Assembly: GCA_034509495.1 (NCBI GenBank)
Contig: CM067522.1
Span: forward strand, 11,641,523-11,705,522
DNA: 64,000 bases
Direction: 5' to 3'
Source: Acestrorhynchus altus
Lineage: Eukaryota > Chordata > Actinopteri > Characiformes > Acestrorhynchidae
Positions within the stretch are counted from its first letter, which is position 1, and each line of letters begins with the position of its first letter. Shown here piece after piece: positions 1-12,049 of the stretch. A program made the position numbers and the translations under genes. The notes below the pieces were generated by a model. It was not told where the DNA came from. It worked only from the letters and a program-made list of their open reading frames with translations, and ran no database searches.

Positions 1-160
1 CAAGTCTGCAAACTGAGAGGGAGAGAAAGAGAGAGAGAGAGAGCAGAGCAGAGGTAGTAATTAAAGGGAGGGGGAGCAGAAAAAGAACAAAAGGCAAAAG
101 AACAAAAGGAATAATAGAAGAGAAAGGGAGGAGAGAGTGTGTTTGCAGAAGCCTCTAGGG
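1..160. repeat. Purine-rich GA low-complexity tract
   Basis: Almost pure G and A on the plus strand, with short GA dinucleotide runs and AGAGC interruptions. It is a decayed GA microsatellite. The following 160-655 is unique AT-rich DNA in which I recognise nothing. Confidence 0.8.
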
Positions 161-654
161 AACGCTGTCATAAAGGGACACGCTGCACCTTATGGGCTTG
201 AACCCACTCCCTTAGAAAGACCTAGCTACAGGGTGGCTACGCCAAGCCAAAGGGGTTGAATTTGATTGTATTCAACATTTAACAATGGCTTTTAAAAGGT
301 TTTGATATCAGTGCTTTAAGGACTGATCTAAGGGCCTGACTCTCACAGAAGCTGAAAGGGTAAAGATGTTCAGATTTCTTCCTATGTACAATATTTCATT
401 TAGTCCAGAAATTGTTTTTGTCAGTGGTCTGGTGTTTTCAAGCCATAGATCCCATAATATTATTTTGTATGGAACATAATTATAGCAGATCAGTGATTAT
501 TACACTTTACACATCTAAACATACTGCATATCGTGCAGTACTAAACTGTGAACATGAAATGCCCTATATTTGCCAGCTATTTATAATATTAGTTCCCCTG
601 AATGCCTCATGTATTTACTAGCACACTTAAAAATGAGGGTTCCTCAATACTGAA

Positions 655-812
655 AATGTGTGCTATATAGCCCTACCCTCAGCACCAGCTGGGGAGTTCA
701 GTGCCTTGCTCAAGGGCACTTCAGTCATGTCCTGCCAGTTCAGGGATTCAAACCAGCGACCTTCCAGTCACAAGGCTGGTTCCCTAACCACTAGGCCTCG
801 GCTGTTCCCTCT
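655..812 (+). repeat. Teleost interspersed repeat, family G (3' part)
   Basis: Contains the characteristic stretch CTTGCTCAAGGGCACTTC, then CATGTCCTGCCAGTTCAGGG, then a TTCAAACCAGCGACC box and CCTAACCACTAGGCC. The same order recurs at 3540-3650, and the other half of the family recurs at 17335-17485 in reverse. The internal match is seen directly; that it is a widespread fish repeat is from memory. Confidence 0.75.
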
Positions 813-869
813 TTAATCTTGTAAATGGTTGTTTGAGTGCTCATGTTTATATACATAGAACCATTAACT

Positions 870-1105
870 TACTTTACTAAAAAACCCTTAAAGAAACCTA
901 ATAGGTGTGTAGAACCCCTTTTGGTTCTGTATACTAACTGAACCCTTTTCCAAAAGGGTTTATATAGCACCTTCTGCAGTGAATATTCCATTAATCTGAA
1001 GATACTTTCACAATGCAAAGTACCCTTTATTCACACAACGGGTTCTTGGAGTGTTTATAGTTCTATGTAGAACTATTTTCTTTACTGAAGAACTTGAGAA
1101 GCCTT
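870..1105. repeat. Palindromic MITE of the 'AGAACC' type
   Basis: Rich in complementary AAACCCTTAAAG, AGAACCCCTTTTGGTTCT and GGTTCTTGG-type blocks with AGTTCTATGTAGAACT near the right end. Such self-complementary AAAGGGTTCT/AGAACCCTTT modules are common small non-autonomous elements in fish. Ends are approximate. Confidence 0.55.
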
Positions 1106-1109
1106 AATT

Positions 1110-2330
1110 TGTAAGCGTGTACCACAAAATTTCAAATACAATACTAGGTAGCTGCTGTCCTCAATGCCCCTATTTTGGAATGCTCCTGCACCCATTCTGC
1201 CCTGACCATTGTTAGGACCAGTGTCCATTTTGTGAATTAACTTTTTCGTTTTCCTTTGTGCATCTTATTGTTCTCTAAGCCCCTTACTTTTAACATATGT
1301 TAAATCTGAACCCCAAAGGTTGTTTTCTTTATTTCTTTCATTTCAGATTGTGATGGATTGTCTCAGAAGAACCTGATTGTATATTGACCTTAGTCTGATG
1401 TTGTGATCATAGTTTGATCACATTGTTACAGAAGACAAATGCAAAAAAAAATATATATATATATACCTAAGTAATAATTAGGCTTAATATACACCGTAAA
1501 TAGTACAGAATAAGTAGACTACTTCAGTACAAATAGTACCTCAGTACCTATCCTCTTTCACAAACCCACAATCATAGACAGTTGATAAATCAGTCTAGTC
1601 TAGTCTAGTCTAGTCCCTGTAGCCATCTCTGCTCCAGTTCCTCTGCCCATGTACCCCTCATTCGAGGGGTTATCTAGAGGCCTGGAGAAAAGGGTCCAGA
1701 TGTGCTCAAAGAAAAGCAGCATGATTGTAACACCATAGCCCATAATAGGATTCATCCCCAAATTCAAATCATTTCTCCCAGCTAATCAGGAACTTCATTG
1801 TCTGGACCAAGTTTAGTGAATAAGGGTTGAAGCAAAGATCTGCAGGAAGCTAGATTGCTGTCTGTCTTCCTGGTAGTTGCCTGGTTATCTCGCCATTGTC
1901 TCCTGTTGTGCAAACATTTGGTCTTCAATATTATTATTACATTAACAGTACAATGAAATTCATCAAATGGTCATCCTTTGGACTGGCCAGCTACATTTTC
2001 AGAATTGTGGCCCAGACAGAATTCTGTCACATACATTAAAAACCATGTCCAAAGTTTTACATTCCAAAATCAGAACATATTCAAAATATTGAAGAATGCC
2101 TCCCCTGAAATGTAAACTTTTGGAAAGGAGAGATAGGTCATCACGAAACCCCACTGCAGCTGACTCACTGCTTATTGATGGGGAGGAGTCAAGGGCATTG
2201 TGGGTAAGACGCCCAGTGAATCTGACTGCTCTGCTCTGCCTCTGCTCTTTTTGCATGGGCTGCCAATCATGATACAGAAGAATCTAGAGGGGTCAAAAAG
2301 GTCGGAGCAGGAGGGGCCTGGACCAAACAG
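1110..2330. other. Unique AT-rich stretch, no gene seen
   Basis: No exon-like frame or recognised repeat. It contains a short A/TA run (1443-1465) and a TCTAG pentanucleotide array (about 1592-1615, nearly five units). Confidence 0.6.
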
Positions 2331-2337
2331 ATTCTGA

Positions 2338-2351
2338 TGTGTGTGTGTGTT

Positions 2352-2426
<75 letters not shown>
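2338..2426. repeat. Compound microsatellite (GT)n(AT)n
   Basis: An interrupted GT array to about 2386 passes directly into a pure AT array to 2426. The alternating purine-pyrimidine run explains the long TH and IY open frames on the minus strand. Confidence 0.97.
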
Positions 2427-2429
<3 letters not shown>

Positions 2430-2432
<3 letters not shown>

Positions 2433-3410
2433 TAGAGAAAGGTGCAGGCTCTTGATAGACAACAGTATACATACATAGTGGTAAGTAACATTGGTGTTAT
2501 AATGACTGCAACAGCAGATAGTGTGGCTAAGTGCTCTTTACTTTAATTTGAACTTTAAATGGAAAATCAAATGGTTTCTACATTTTTTTACCTGCACTCA
2601 TACTTATTACATTATAGGTAATAAATTCCTAAATTGTTAATCCACTGTTCTTAAATTAGCAAGGCTTCTGATATTATATTACTTGAGAGTGTTTGGTTTT
2701 AGGATTTGTAATACAAGTAATTTCTGGTACATACTTTTAAAGTACATAGCACTTATTTGAAAAGTTACATACAGCTCTACTAATAATAATAATGAATATC
2801 ATCATGTTCACTATGTAATTACAGAGTAGCTGCCATACTTCAGGACATTGCACAACTAAACAACTTTCCTCCCACCTCCCAAAAGTGCGTGTGTGTGTAA
2901 AACCAAAAAAAATGAAAAACTTTTGCCTTGATAAAATAATATTGCTAACTTGGGTAAATTTGGAAATTAATGTGCTGTGATGTGTGGTGTGGTGTTGGTG
3001 TGTGTGGTGTGTTGAAAAAATGTTTTTTGAATTTTAAGGTCCTGTGCAATATGGTGTAACATGATGCAACACATTCAGTTTACGATGGGCTTTAGGCTGT
3101 TTTAACATATCAGGTCAATTTGTTTGGCTATACCATTTTTTGAATGTGCCCCATATCATTCCTCTGAACAGTTCACTCTCACCAACTATCAGAGATTCAC
3201 TACTGGAGGTGTCTGGTTTGTCTTTGGCAGCATCATAGGAACTGCAGGTCCAGTGGCTGACAGCTGGCTGACAGCTGGCTGACACTGACCACAGGGTTTG
3301 AGTAAAAGGAACTACAGTTGATCAGGTACCTTCATTTGGAACACTGCAAATTCATCCTCAAACAGAAACAAGCAATGCTCTTCTAGCTCCCTGGGCACCA
3401 CAGCAGAGAC
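2430..3410. other. Unique stretch, no gene seen
   Basis: AT-rich DNA with a GTGTGGTG-rich patch near 2980-3012 and a three-unit direct repeat of GACAGCTGGCT near 3257-3283. No coding signal. Confidence 0.55.
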
Positions 3411-3414
3411 TTCC

Positions 3415-3712
3415 CACTGCTCGAAGCAGTGAATGTGAGCAAAAATCTACTATGCTTGCATTTTACACATATGCACTAGTGAATTCACACACCAAGGGCA
3501 GTGAGCACACATGCTCAGAGCAGTAGACATCCCCATTCATGACACCTGGGGAGCAGTTGGGGCATTAAGTGCCTTCCTCAAGGGCACTTCTGTCATGTCC
3601 TGCCAGTACAGGGAATCAAACCAGCAACCTTCCAGTCACAAGGCAGCATCTCTAAACACTGTCTGCTCATGAGTGTGTATTTTTGTTCACTGCACGGATG
3701 GGTTAAATCTGA
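3415..3712 (+). repeat. Teleost interspersed repeat, family G (fuller copy)
   Basis: Contains the left module (CACTAGTGAATTCACACAC, then GCAGTGAGCACACATG) followed by the AAGGGCACTTCTGTCATG module also present at 655-812. The ends are imperfectly inverted: GCAGTGAA...CAAAAAT on the left against ATTTTTGTTCACTGC on the right, so it may be a DNA-transposon-derived foldback element. It runs straight into the next relic. Confidence 0.7.
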
Positions 3713-3719
3713 AGGCAAA

Positions 3720-3890
3720 ACGGGATGATTTGGCCAGTTGGGGATGATGTGATGACGATCCAACAACCTCAATTTACTGACACTCTTGTAGCTGAATGCA
3801 ATAAAATCCTCACAGTAGTACCTCAAAACCCAGTAGAAATTCTTGATGGCTTTCTAGTAAATGGTGGGTAAAGTGTATATATACAGACCC
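3720..3890 (+). mobile_element. Tc1-like transposon 3' fragment (family T)
   Basis: Matches in reverse the segment at 31805-31890 (GATGATGTGATGACGATCC region, then GCTGAATGCAATAAAATCCTC). A related 3' segment is at 29255-29340. It derives from the C-terminal transposase region of a fish Tc1-like element, and the frame is broken throughout. Confidence 0.65.
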
Positions 3891-3899
3891 ACTGTATTT

Positions 3900-4130
3900 C
3901 CAGTGCATTTGCAGTATTTCAGCATGAGGCACACTATCTCAAGGATGCTTCAGGAGCTGCACATGACAACAATTCAATGACTATGTCTATTTAAGTGTCT
4001 CATTCATAGGTATAGACCACATCATCTCACACCTCAAGTAGCACATCTCATAATAAAAATCTCAAGCATTCCCCTGGACAATCCTTCAACCTCAAACACC
4101 CCACCCCCCTCCCCCGACTCATTTCTTCGC
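3900..4130. other. Unique stretch
   Basis: No coding signal. A C-rich patch lies near 4098-4120. Confidence 0.5.
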
Positions 4131-4310
4131 AGCCCCTGTGGGCAATGAGGGAAAGAAAATGGAGGCAGGGGAAAGGCAAATTGTTTGTGCCATCGGCCTT
4201 GACAGCAGCGTGGCGGTGGCCCTGGTATTAGCTAAGGATAAAAGTAATGGGATTTGTAGCAAGGAGGCATCACGTTGCGCGGGTCGCTACTGATCGGCGA
4301 TAGGAGGGAG
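4131..4310. promoter_or_regulatory. Candidate conserved non-coding block
   Basis: A GC-balanced, non-repetitive block in AT-rich surroundings, with several CpGs in GCGCGGGTCGC and CGGCGATAGG and a GATAA-like GGATAAAAG. There is no recognisable frame or repeat. Complexity and base composition unlike the neighbours suggest constraint; only alignment to other fish would show it. Confidence 0.3.
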
Positions 4311-4652
4311 GGGGAAATAGATGTCTTTAAGAGCTGATAAGTGTGGAAGTGGGAGAAGAGAGGACAGAGGGTATAAGGACAAGACTGAGGCAGGTATGGA
4401 GCTCAGGGGAAATACATAAGTGGCTTTTCAGCTGGGTGGAGAGGGGTCAGATCTCCACTGGTATCAGCACTGAAAAGGACTAAGAGGGTTTTTTTGCTCC
4501 TGCTGGGATAGCCCAAATTCACTGAATGGATTGGAATATAAAGGCATTTAAAGGACTGCTTTACCCTGCTAACAATGGAGTTATGCTACAGGAGACCTCA
4601 CAAATGCACTCTTTTGTAACTATGGTTGCTAGATTGAACAAACCTAACAAAA

Positions 4653-5490
4653 CATTGACAAAAATCCCAATCAAGCCAATTATATATTAGTGAAATTGTT
4701 CACAACTTTGAATTTCTAGCTCAAAATTTTGTACTTGGTAGAAATTACAAAAATGACAAATAAATGTGTAAAAAGGTTCTCAGAGGCTAATTTTAGGTAG
4801 TGTACCTCCTGGTGAGAGACTGCTAGATATGCTTCTATGATGCTTCATTGGACTGAGAGAAGCTGGAAGGTAATTCTGAGAAATTGCTCACCATCTAGGC
4901 TGTTCTGATCAAGTCACAATCCTATTTATTGAAGTGGTGTTGTGAATGAGAAACCTGGACTACTAAAGACTGTAACTGCATTTAGCAACCCGTCCCTGTT
5001 TGGTATCCAGTGGCGATCAAGTTGAGTGCATCAGTTCTGCCTTTGCTGTGGAGTGAGACTGCTCCCAAATGCTGGTGTGATATTGCATACAACAGTTGGT
5101 CATCCCTAGTAGTGATACAAGGGATACTAACAGCTCAGTGATATGTGTTCACTTGTCGACACAGGAAGGGCTTGAACTGTGCTAATCAAGCATTTATGGG
5201 ACCAGCTGAGACTCCAGATTTTGGCATCCTATGAGTGTGCAGGTTCTACAGGCTCAGCTGCAACATCTGTAGGATACTGAACGGAACCTGTGTGCCTCCA
5301 TACCTAACTGTGTCTCATCTTGTATGTAGGATAGAAGTGGACCAACAGGGTATGAGGGAACAACTGAATTGTACAGTTTTCAACGACCAACTCATTCTTT
5401 CATTGTAATATTTTGACCACTTACATACAACGTTTGCATATAAAAAGTTTTATTTGACTCCACCAACTACTTGTTATTTTTTTGTCAATG
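4653..5490 (+). mobile_element. Mariner-like element, decayed copy (family M, copy A)
   Basis: Bounded by inverted ends CATTGACAAAAA at 4653 and TTTTTTTGTCAATG ending at 5490. Inside are transposase remnants: a region translating to a TGLREAG..FREIAHHLG-like helix-turn-helix near 4850-4900, the segment GTAGTGATACAAGGGATAC near 5108, and GCATTTATGGGACCAGCTGAG near 5190, which encodes the HLWDQL signature around the last catalytic position. The codon before HLWDQL is Lys where family members usually have Glu. Many deletions and stops make it non-functional. The other four copies are at 19.3, 26.6, 36.2 and 50.6 kb. Confidence 0.8.
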
Positions 5491-5531
5491 AGCTATAGAT
5501 GTTGGCCCCATGGGAAGGTTGCCAATACAAT

Positions 5532-5533
<2 letters not shown>

Positions 5534-5596
<63 letters not shown>

Positions 5597-5627
5597 TAAT
5601 AATAATAATAATAATAATAATCTGCCC

Positions 5628-5691
<64 letters not shown>
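5534..5691. repeat. (AAT)n trinucleotide array
   Basis: Two pure AAT blocks, with one C substitution near 5594, separated by a TCTGCCC interruption near 5622. The array starts 43 bp after the end of mariner copy A. It accounts for the poly-Ile, poly-Asn, poly-Leu and poly-Tyr frames. Confidence 0.97.
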
Positions 5692-5692
<1 letters not shown>

Positions 5693-5699
5693 TACAGTA

Positions 5700-7585
5700 A
5701 TAAACAGCCACATATAGAATCACAGTAACCATTTTTAGTGTAACTGTCACTTACAAAGCATTGCATTATATGTAAGCATCTTCTAAATGTGTATGAAATA
5801 CATGTTCTCAGGGTGTGGTTGACTGCTTTTCATAAAAACAGTGGCTAAGTCATTTTCTGTCTAATCCCTACATCATGTAGTGTGGGCCAAGTCAGTTATC
5901 TCATCTGATTTATCTGCACGCTTTATGCCTCAGTAGGGTGGGAACATGTGAAGGAATCCCTTCATCTTCCCCTGTGTAAAAACATACATTTTCTACAAAA
6001 TCCCAGCCCAGAACTTTGTAAGTGGTTTTCAGATCCAACATGTATGGGGTATTTATTTATTATTCTAATACTTGCCATTTCATATTGGCCACAGCAGTGT
6101 TTAACAACACTCCACCCACTAGTTAGGTCCAACTTCATGCTACAAGTGATAGGAAGGTGTATATAGTGTAGCATGTACTAGAGAATATCATAAATGTGTC
6201 CAGCCAGTTTCTCAAATTATTAGAATTCAGTTTAAAAAAATCACTATTCGAACTGTATAAATACTATATGGACAGCATTTCTGGGCATCATATGTGCGTT
6301 CCCGAGATAAGGACTGTCCTTTTCTGAAGGCAGCATATGCTGTTAACTAGGCCATGGCCTTATTCTGACTGAATTCTGAAGGCAATCCCAACATGCAGTT
6401 CACCACTCAGTGTTCTAATGAACATGTTTTAAAAACATGGCAGACAGAGTTCTGGTGGAGACGAGGTAACGAGACGAGTAAATTTCTGTCATTGTTTAGT
6501 GAATTTCGCCTAATAGATCATCTTATATTAAAGATTTGGCTGGATGACTAAATTACTGCAGCTTGTGATGTAGCTGTTAAGTGTGTAAATAATGTATGGA
6601 TTTATGATCGTTTACTGTTACTAATTCTGATTATATTTTGATCCCAGGGATGAAAGAGAGACCAAGGTCTTTATAAAGGCAGATGAGGAAGTGTGTCTTC
6701 ACTCTGTCCTGCTATTCATTGTATATTTTAATAATTCTAAAAAAAAGTTGTTCATCTTGCTTTTCTTTTCATCATGCTTATTGCAGTATCACATTATAGC
6801 TTGAGGGTATTTTCAAGAAAATATCACACTTATTTTCAAATAGACAGATTTATGAAGCACTTTAAACATTTTTATCTAAAGCATCTGAAGTGTGAATGTT
6901 TCTTTAAAAGGGATTTGCTGACTGTAAGTAAATATACCATTTTAGGAGGTAATTGTATCAAATTCCAGTAATAGTTAATAGTATAAATCTTTTTTATACT
7001 GTTTGTGTGAAAGCAGTGATTTTACATCAGTTATTTTCAGTATCTTTTTTTGTAAGCAAGTGTGTGAAACCATTATTGCATTAGTAAGGGTTCATTGTGT
7101 GAAACATTGTGTAAGTCATAAATCATAACGAATATAACACCATAAAGTGAGTATCTTAACTAAATTAGAAGAACATGTTAATTGTATCAGTAAGATTTTG
7201 GAGAGAACAGTGGTAGAAATGCCTCCTCCGTAACTCGACCTTCTCCTCTTCACACACTCCCACTGAAGCGCCATAGCAAGGTAAATCTCGGTGGCCACTT
7301 TGGGATCCATCCTGTCTGACTGGGACATTCTGAGATGAACTAAATGGTAACCTGAGTGAAAGCGTGCTGTGAGTAAACAGAGCTCATGCACAAGAGGTGG
7401 TGACATATGCTGATTCTGAAGGATGTCCCAAAAGTGCTGCCTGATAAGGTACCTTGTTGTTAGAATGCTGCCTTATGAGAGAGCTGCCTTTGAAAGCAGT
7501 AACTACCTGGACAGCTATCTTCAGAATGGAACCGACCTCATGTCTGTTTGAGCACACTAAACTATAATCATTCGGGAAGACTGCT
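5700..7585. other. Unique AT-rich stretch, no gene seen
   Basis: Several frames of 60 to 96 codons occur on both strands, but none has splice-like borders, a recognisable domain or low stop density in only one frame. The last 150 bp, from about 7440, resemble the region upstream of the Tc1-like transposase and may belong to that element. Confidence 0.5.
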
Positions 7586-7589
7586 GACC

Positions 7590-8085
7590 TGACAGTTGTT
7601 GAGAAGATGATCATCAACGCCTTCCACAAAGAGGGTGAGCCACAGATCATTGTTGAAAAGGCTGGTTGTTCTCAGAGTTCTGTATCAAAGTATATTAATG
7701 GAAAGTTGACTGGAAGGGGAACATGTGGTGGGAAAAGGTACAACCAGAATGATGAACCAGGCTGGTGTCAGTGCATCAAGAACTACCAGGCACAGACATC
7801 TCCAGGAAATGGGTTACAACTGCAGCATTCCTTATATCAAGAAACCCCTGAAGCAGAGACAGGATCAGAAATGTCTTATCTTGACTAGGGAGAAAGAGAA
7901 CTGGATGGTTGCTCAGAGCTCCAACATCTTCTTTTCAGATGAAAGTAAATTTTGCATTTAATTTGGAAATCAAGAGACCTACAGTCTCAACTCAAGCTCC
8001 TAGAGTCTGGAGGAACAGTGGAGACGCACGGAATCCAAGGTGTCTGAAGTCTAGTGTGAAGTTTCCATAATTTGTGAAGATTTAG
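7590..8085 (+). mobile_element. Tc1-like transposase remnant
   Basis: An N-terminal helix-turn-helix survives in one frame (7607-7888), reading EKMIINAFHKEGEPQ, then CSQSSVSKYINGKLTGR, then GGKR, as in the paired-like DNA-binding domain of Tc1 transposases. After a frame change (second frame from 7725), the segment AGVSASRTTRHRHLQEMGYN is followed by FFSDESKFCI near 7930-7961, which contains the first Asp of the catalytic triad. A stop follows at once. Then come SSVKFP-like codons, and I lose the family near 8085. The segment between the DNA-binding and catalytic regions is shortened, and the second and third catalytic residues are not found. It is a dead copy distinct from families M and T. 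Confidence 0.85.
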
Positions 8086-8399
8086 GGTGAAATTTGAGAA
8101 CATAGCAAAAAATAAATGTTTCATAATATTCAGCAGCAGTACTTCCTCTGATTCACATCAAACCAGTCACCATCTTTTTGAACTCCTGCCGAAGCAACAA
8201 CATTGGACAGCTGAATGAGTCTGGAGGAGTTTTAGGTTTTTAGGTTCTCATATTTTAAATAAATGGTGCAATGATGGAGTTGAGTAGTAAAGTTAGTTCA
8301 ATTGCTACAAAAAGTATTAATTTTTTTTTATTTTGTGATGCTCATATACCCTTCTGTGGATGCATGGTACACAGCACATTTGAATAGTCCTAATTCTTT

Positions 8400-9045
8400 T
8401 TTTGTCATTTTTTGTCAAATCAGTTCAAATGAACCACACATGCCAGATGATATTATTTTCAGGATATCCTAGGCTACTCAAATTTGTTTTTATTTGATAT
8501 GTTTTTGAGCTGAAAATGCAATAATCTTAATGATCTTTTTTGTAATGATTAAATCAACAAGGATATTCAAACAAAATATAATTGATAACATAACTTTGAA
8601 ATACTTTACAGCAGTCAAAATAAAAAAACAAAACAAAACATGTGTCCTTTAATATTTTTGCTTTTTAGGTATGCATCAGTATTATCAAATCTCACTTTTA
8701 TTCACACTTTGTGAGCAAAGAGAGCAAACAGTCTTCTTCACATTTTCCTCTATAACCCAATATCTCAGTCAGTGGTCATTAACCCCACCCCCTCGCTAAT
8801 CAGTCAGAGTCTGCATGCAGGTTGAGCATGTACATGTGGACAGAGCAGCAAACGTGCTGGAAGGCTCCTTTGGCATTTATACTCGGTGAATGCTTTCTGA
8901 GCTGGATTCATCACTGATGAGACCAGCATGGATCACCATAAGATTAGGTATCTTGTAGTTTTTTTTTATGGGGTTCCTGTGATCCTGACATATGAAGCCT
9001 AGAATATGTCATGCGACTGCCTGCAAAGTGCGGATTTTGGGTTTG
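8400..9045 (+). mobile_element. Family F repeat, copy 1
   Basis: Shows the family order: CAGGATATCCTAGGCTACTC, TAATGATTAAATCAAC, GCATCAGTATTATC, the core AGTCTGCATGCAGGTTGAGC (about 8807), CTCCTTTGGCATTTA, and the GATCCTGACATATGAAGCC end block. The right end GATTTTGGGTTTGAGG looks like a decayed form of the GGTTCTAAG terminus seen in copy 4. No protein is encoded. Confidence 0.8.
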
Positions 9046-9049
9046 AGGA

Positions 9050-11855
9050 ATTTCTAAAATGATCTGAAAGAATAATCTATTTAATTTTTTACTTATTACA
9101 GAAAAGGACACAAAACGACATCCAACCACATATTCAAAAATATACATATATGTTATCCTTTTCATTCAATAATATACACACCATCACTGTGTATTTGGAA
9201 AAAGAGAGACTGGAATGTGCAAGAAAGGTGAATTTCTGAAAATGCCTCAACCGACGGTCTGCTGTGCAATTAGTTGGAGTGAGAGTGAAAGAGAGTGAAT
9301 GAGGGAAAGAAAAGGAGAAGAGGGAGTGTGAGAGTGCAAGAAAGAGGTATAGGAGTGAGGGTCACATGGGTAATAGAGAGAACAAGAAATTAAGAAAAAG
9401 AAAAAGAGAAATACAGTATGAGGGGGGGAAGGTGAGTGAGAGAGGGAGTGAGCAAAGCAAAGAGAGAAAGAGCAAGAGAAGCACAACCTCCTCCCTCCTA
9501 AAAAAAAAAAAAAGAAAAGAAAAGTTGTCTGTGGAAAATTTGGAGCACGTCCCAAAATACACAAACTTTCCCCAACTAGCACATTTCTGAGGTATGTTGT
9601 AATCTCATATGGTTGGCCTTTTCCAAGCCTCTGTGAGAGTTATCCGTGCTCCCTTGCTTTCTCTCCCCCATTTGGGCTTCTCCAAGCCCACCTTGCATCA
9701 ACACACACACACCGACACACATCACTTTACTGCACTGGCTTTCCATTCTCAAGACCCCACTCAACACGACTACTCCACCTCTCTCTCCCTCCACCCCCAG
9801 CAACATCCACACATGGCTACCATTAAGCAACTCTTAAAGTGTAACATTATACCGCCAATAGCAGTCATGCATGAAATTCTGATCACTTAAACCCCATCTT
9901 AAAGAGCCAGTGGGCACTTTGTGACTTGCGGGCCTGTTTTCTCGCCTCCTTCTGGAATGTTAAACACACCAACTTCTTGTTGGCCAATAGCCCTTGTGCT
10001 TTAATAACTGTAAAGCAGGGTCGTAACCACAAAAGAGCCTATATATTTAGCAGCATTTTAAGCAAGCAACTCATTTTCTGGTTTGTGTTCATTAACTACT
10101 CTCATGTGGAGTCCTCAGCCAAACACTGATTGAGTCCTATTTGTAGTTATGGAAGGTCAGAGAAGTCAGCGCTTTTTCATTGTAAGAGACAAACAGTGAA
10201 GGGCTTGACTGTGGGTTCTCTGCTGGCTTGTCTCATAAAGACAGATTAAGGCTGTCGCTTATGTTGGAACTCTCGCTCTGTGGTGGTTTCTTTGCTTAGC
10301 GCTAGGCTAGATCATTAGCCAGGGTTTCGCTTTTTACTGCTGGGTCCATGTCGTAAAATTAACACCATGTACCAGACAGTGCTCACAGTCATGTGTGGCA
10401 TGTTTTAACAAGCTTCTGAAGGCTCATTGAAACAGCAAAATGGAGGATTCGCAGACTCACTGCTTTCACAGTCTCACTGTGTAGTTTTCACAAACTTCAA
10501 ACGCAAACTGGAGCCTCAAAACACTCAGGCAAAGGCTTCTGAAATGCACTTCTTCAAGTTCTGAGATAATATTCTTGACAACCAAGTGGCTGTGAGGCTA
10601 CTCTGAAGAAAAACTTGGAAAATTAGGTGTGGCAATTTGAAAAAACAATTAGTGTTTGGATTGGACAGCCTAAATTTTGTAAAATATCTGAAAAAAATCA
10701 AAAATACAGAGTAAAGATGTAGCCACTGGGTTTTTACATTTTGCATTGCCTTGCGAAAAGGGTCTTGGCTGTGAGCAGGGTAAACAGTCCTCCATATTGT
10801 TTCCCCAGTTACAAACCACAGAAGACCAGATAATTATCATGTCACATCTCACTTGTGTAGTATTTTGTAATCTGCACAAAAAGAATTGACTAAAGGGTGT
10901 CTTTGGAACAGCCTTCCAACCAAGATTCAATGTCCTCTTTCCTTACTGATATTTAAGTGAAAGGTCAAAACATACATATGAGCTAGCTTTTGAAAATAAC
11001 TGAGGATGGTGTAATATGAATTTTATGGTGTACTAAGTTATGTTTTACAAATTGTCCCTTATTTACTTCTAGTTTTTGTAAAGCACTTTGGTGCAACTCT
11101 GGATGTTTTAAATCAGGAGCACAGTTATGTATTATACATGTGGCTTCACATGTATGTATTCACATGTGCTTGTTTTCACTTATTTAACTATGGTGGAAAA
11201 TTGTGATGCAATGAAAAAAAGAAATAGAAATAGAAATTGTACTTATTTTTTGGTAACTGTATTTACTTTCCTGTTTTGAAAGCACAACAATCAGTGCTTT
11301 CTCCATGTTGGGTCAAACAGAGCTCTGAACAGGTTTAAAAGTTTGCAGGTTGTCACGTATGACAATTTTGTCACTATGAATTTCATTGAAATGCATGGAA
11401 TTTTGCATGGAAAAAAATGTGGACAAAAACCCAGTGTGACGGAACAATGCTCTTCTACATAGAATTTTAATCTAAGAGTTAAACAACAAACTTCTACACC
11501 AATTAAGCTTATAAATGTTATGAAGACTACAAAACCAGCAGATAAAGCAAAAATGGAGATCAAGGCCAAAGGTTTTAGTTCCTGAAGAGCTAGAAGGTTG
11601 AAGTTGGAGACAAGTTTGTAGTAAATTCTACAGGCATCAAGAAGCACAGAACAAGAAACCATTATAAAAGAAGTGCTGAACTTCTGAAAGTCCAGAAGCC
11701 CTGGTACCTGAGGAGTTTGAAAGTTTGAAGTTAACGACCAAATGTTTGCAACTTCTGTGGACATACCTGGAAGCACTCAGCAATTACAAAAAAGAGAAAG
11801 ACTGAGGAAAGAAAGAGAAAGAAAAAAATGCTAAGAAAGAACAACAGAGAGGCTG
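9050..11855. other. Unique stretch with purine tract, no gene seen
   Basis: Holds a GA/AAAG-rich tract (about 9260-9520), a CT/CA-rich stretch (9640-9800), and a GC-balanced segment at 10130-10400 that may be constrained. The minus-strand frame 11291-11776 (161 codons) is the second longest non-microsatellite frame in the window. It shows hydrophobic segments but no family signature, no support from base periodicity that I can see, and no splice context. I treat it as chance. Confidence 0.5.
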
Positions 11856-11859
11856 GGTG

Positions 11860-12045
11860 CTGAACAGCGGGCAGAGAGTGGGGGATTAGAGCTCCATATG
11901 GAGCTGTTTATCCTGAGCTGCGTGGGGAGGAGATAAAGCTCCAGTGGGCCAGCGGTGAGCCAGCACCGGACCCTGCGGTGGCCCCGCAGACAGACAGCCA
12001 TGCCAGCAGAGCAGATTAGCTGGGCCTGCTAGCCTCAGATGAATG
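11860..12045. promoter_or_regulatory. Candidate conserved non-coding block with 16-bp palindrome
   Basis: GC-rich non-repetitive DNA inside AT-rich flanks. It holds a perfect 16-bp palindrome AGCTCCATATGGAGCT at 11890-11905, centred on an E-box-type CATATG, and a GGAGATAAAG GATA-like site nearby. Regulatory function is inferred only. Confidence 0.3.
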
Positions 12046-12049
12046 GGAG

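Noticed and set aside
655..812. tRNA gene suggested by the TTCAAACC box
   Set aside because: No cloverleaf can be drawn; the sequence matches other copies of an interspersed repeat.
5482..5766. Poly-Asn, poly-Ile and poly-Leu 'proteins'
   Set aside because: Translations of the AAT array.
7116..7650. Possible minus-strand exons (96 and 88 codons) upstream of the Tc1-like relic
   Set aside because: They overlap the element's own leader and the complementary plus-strand transposase; no conserved residues.
11291..11776. 161-codon minus-strand open frame in unique DNA
   Set aside because: No recognised domain, no splice context, hydrophobic composition explained by AT-rich template; expected by chance in 64 kb.
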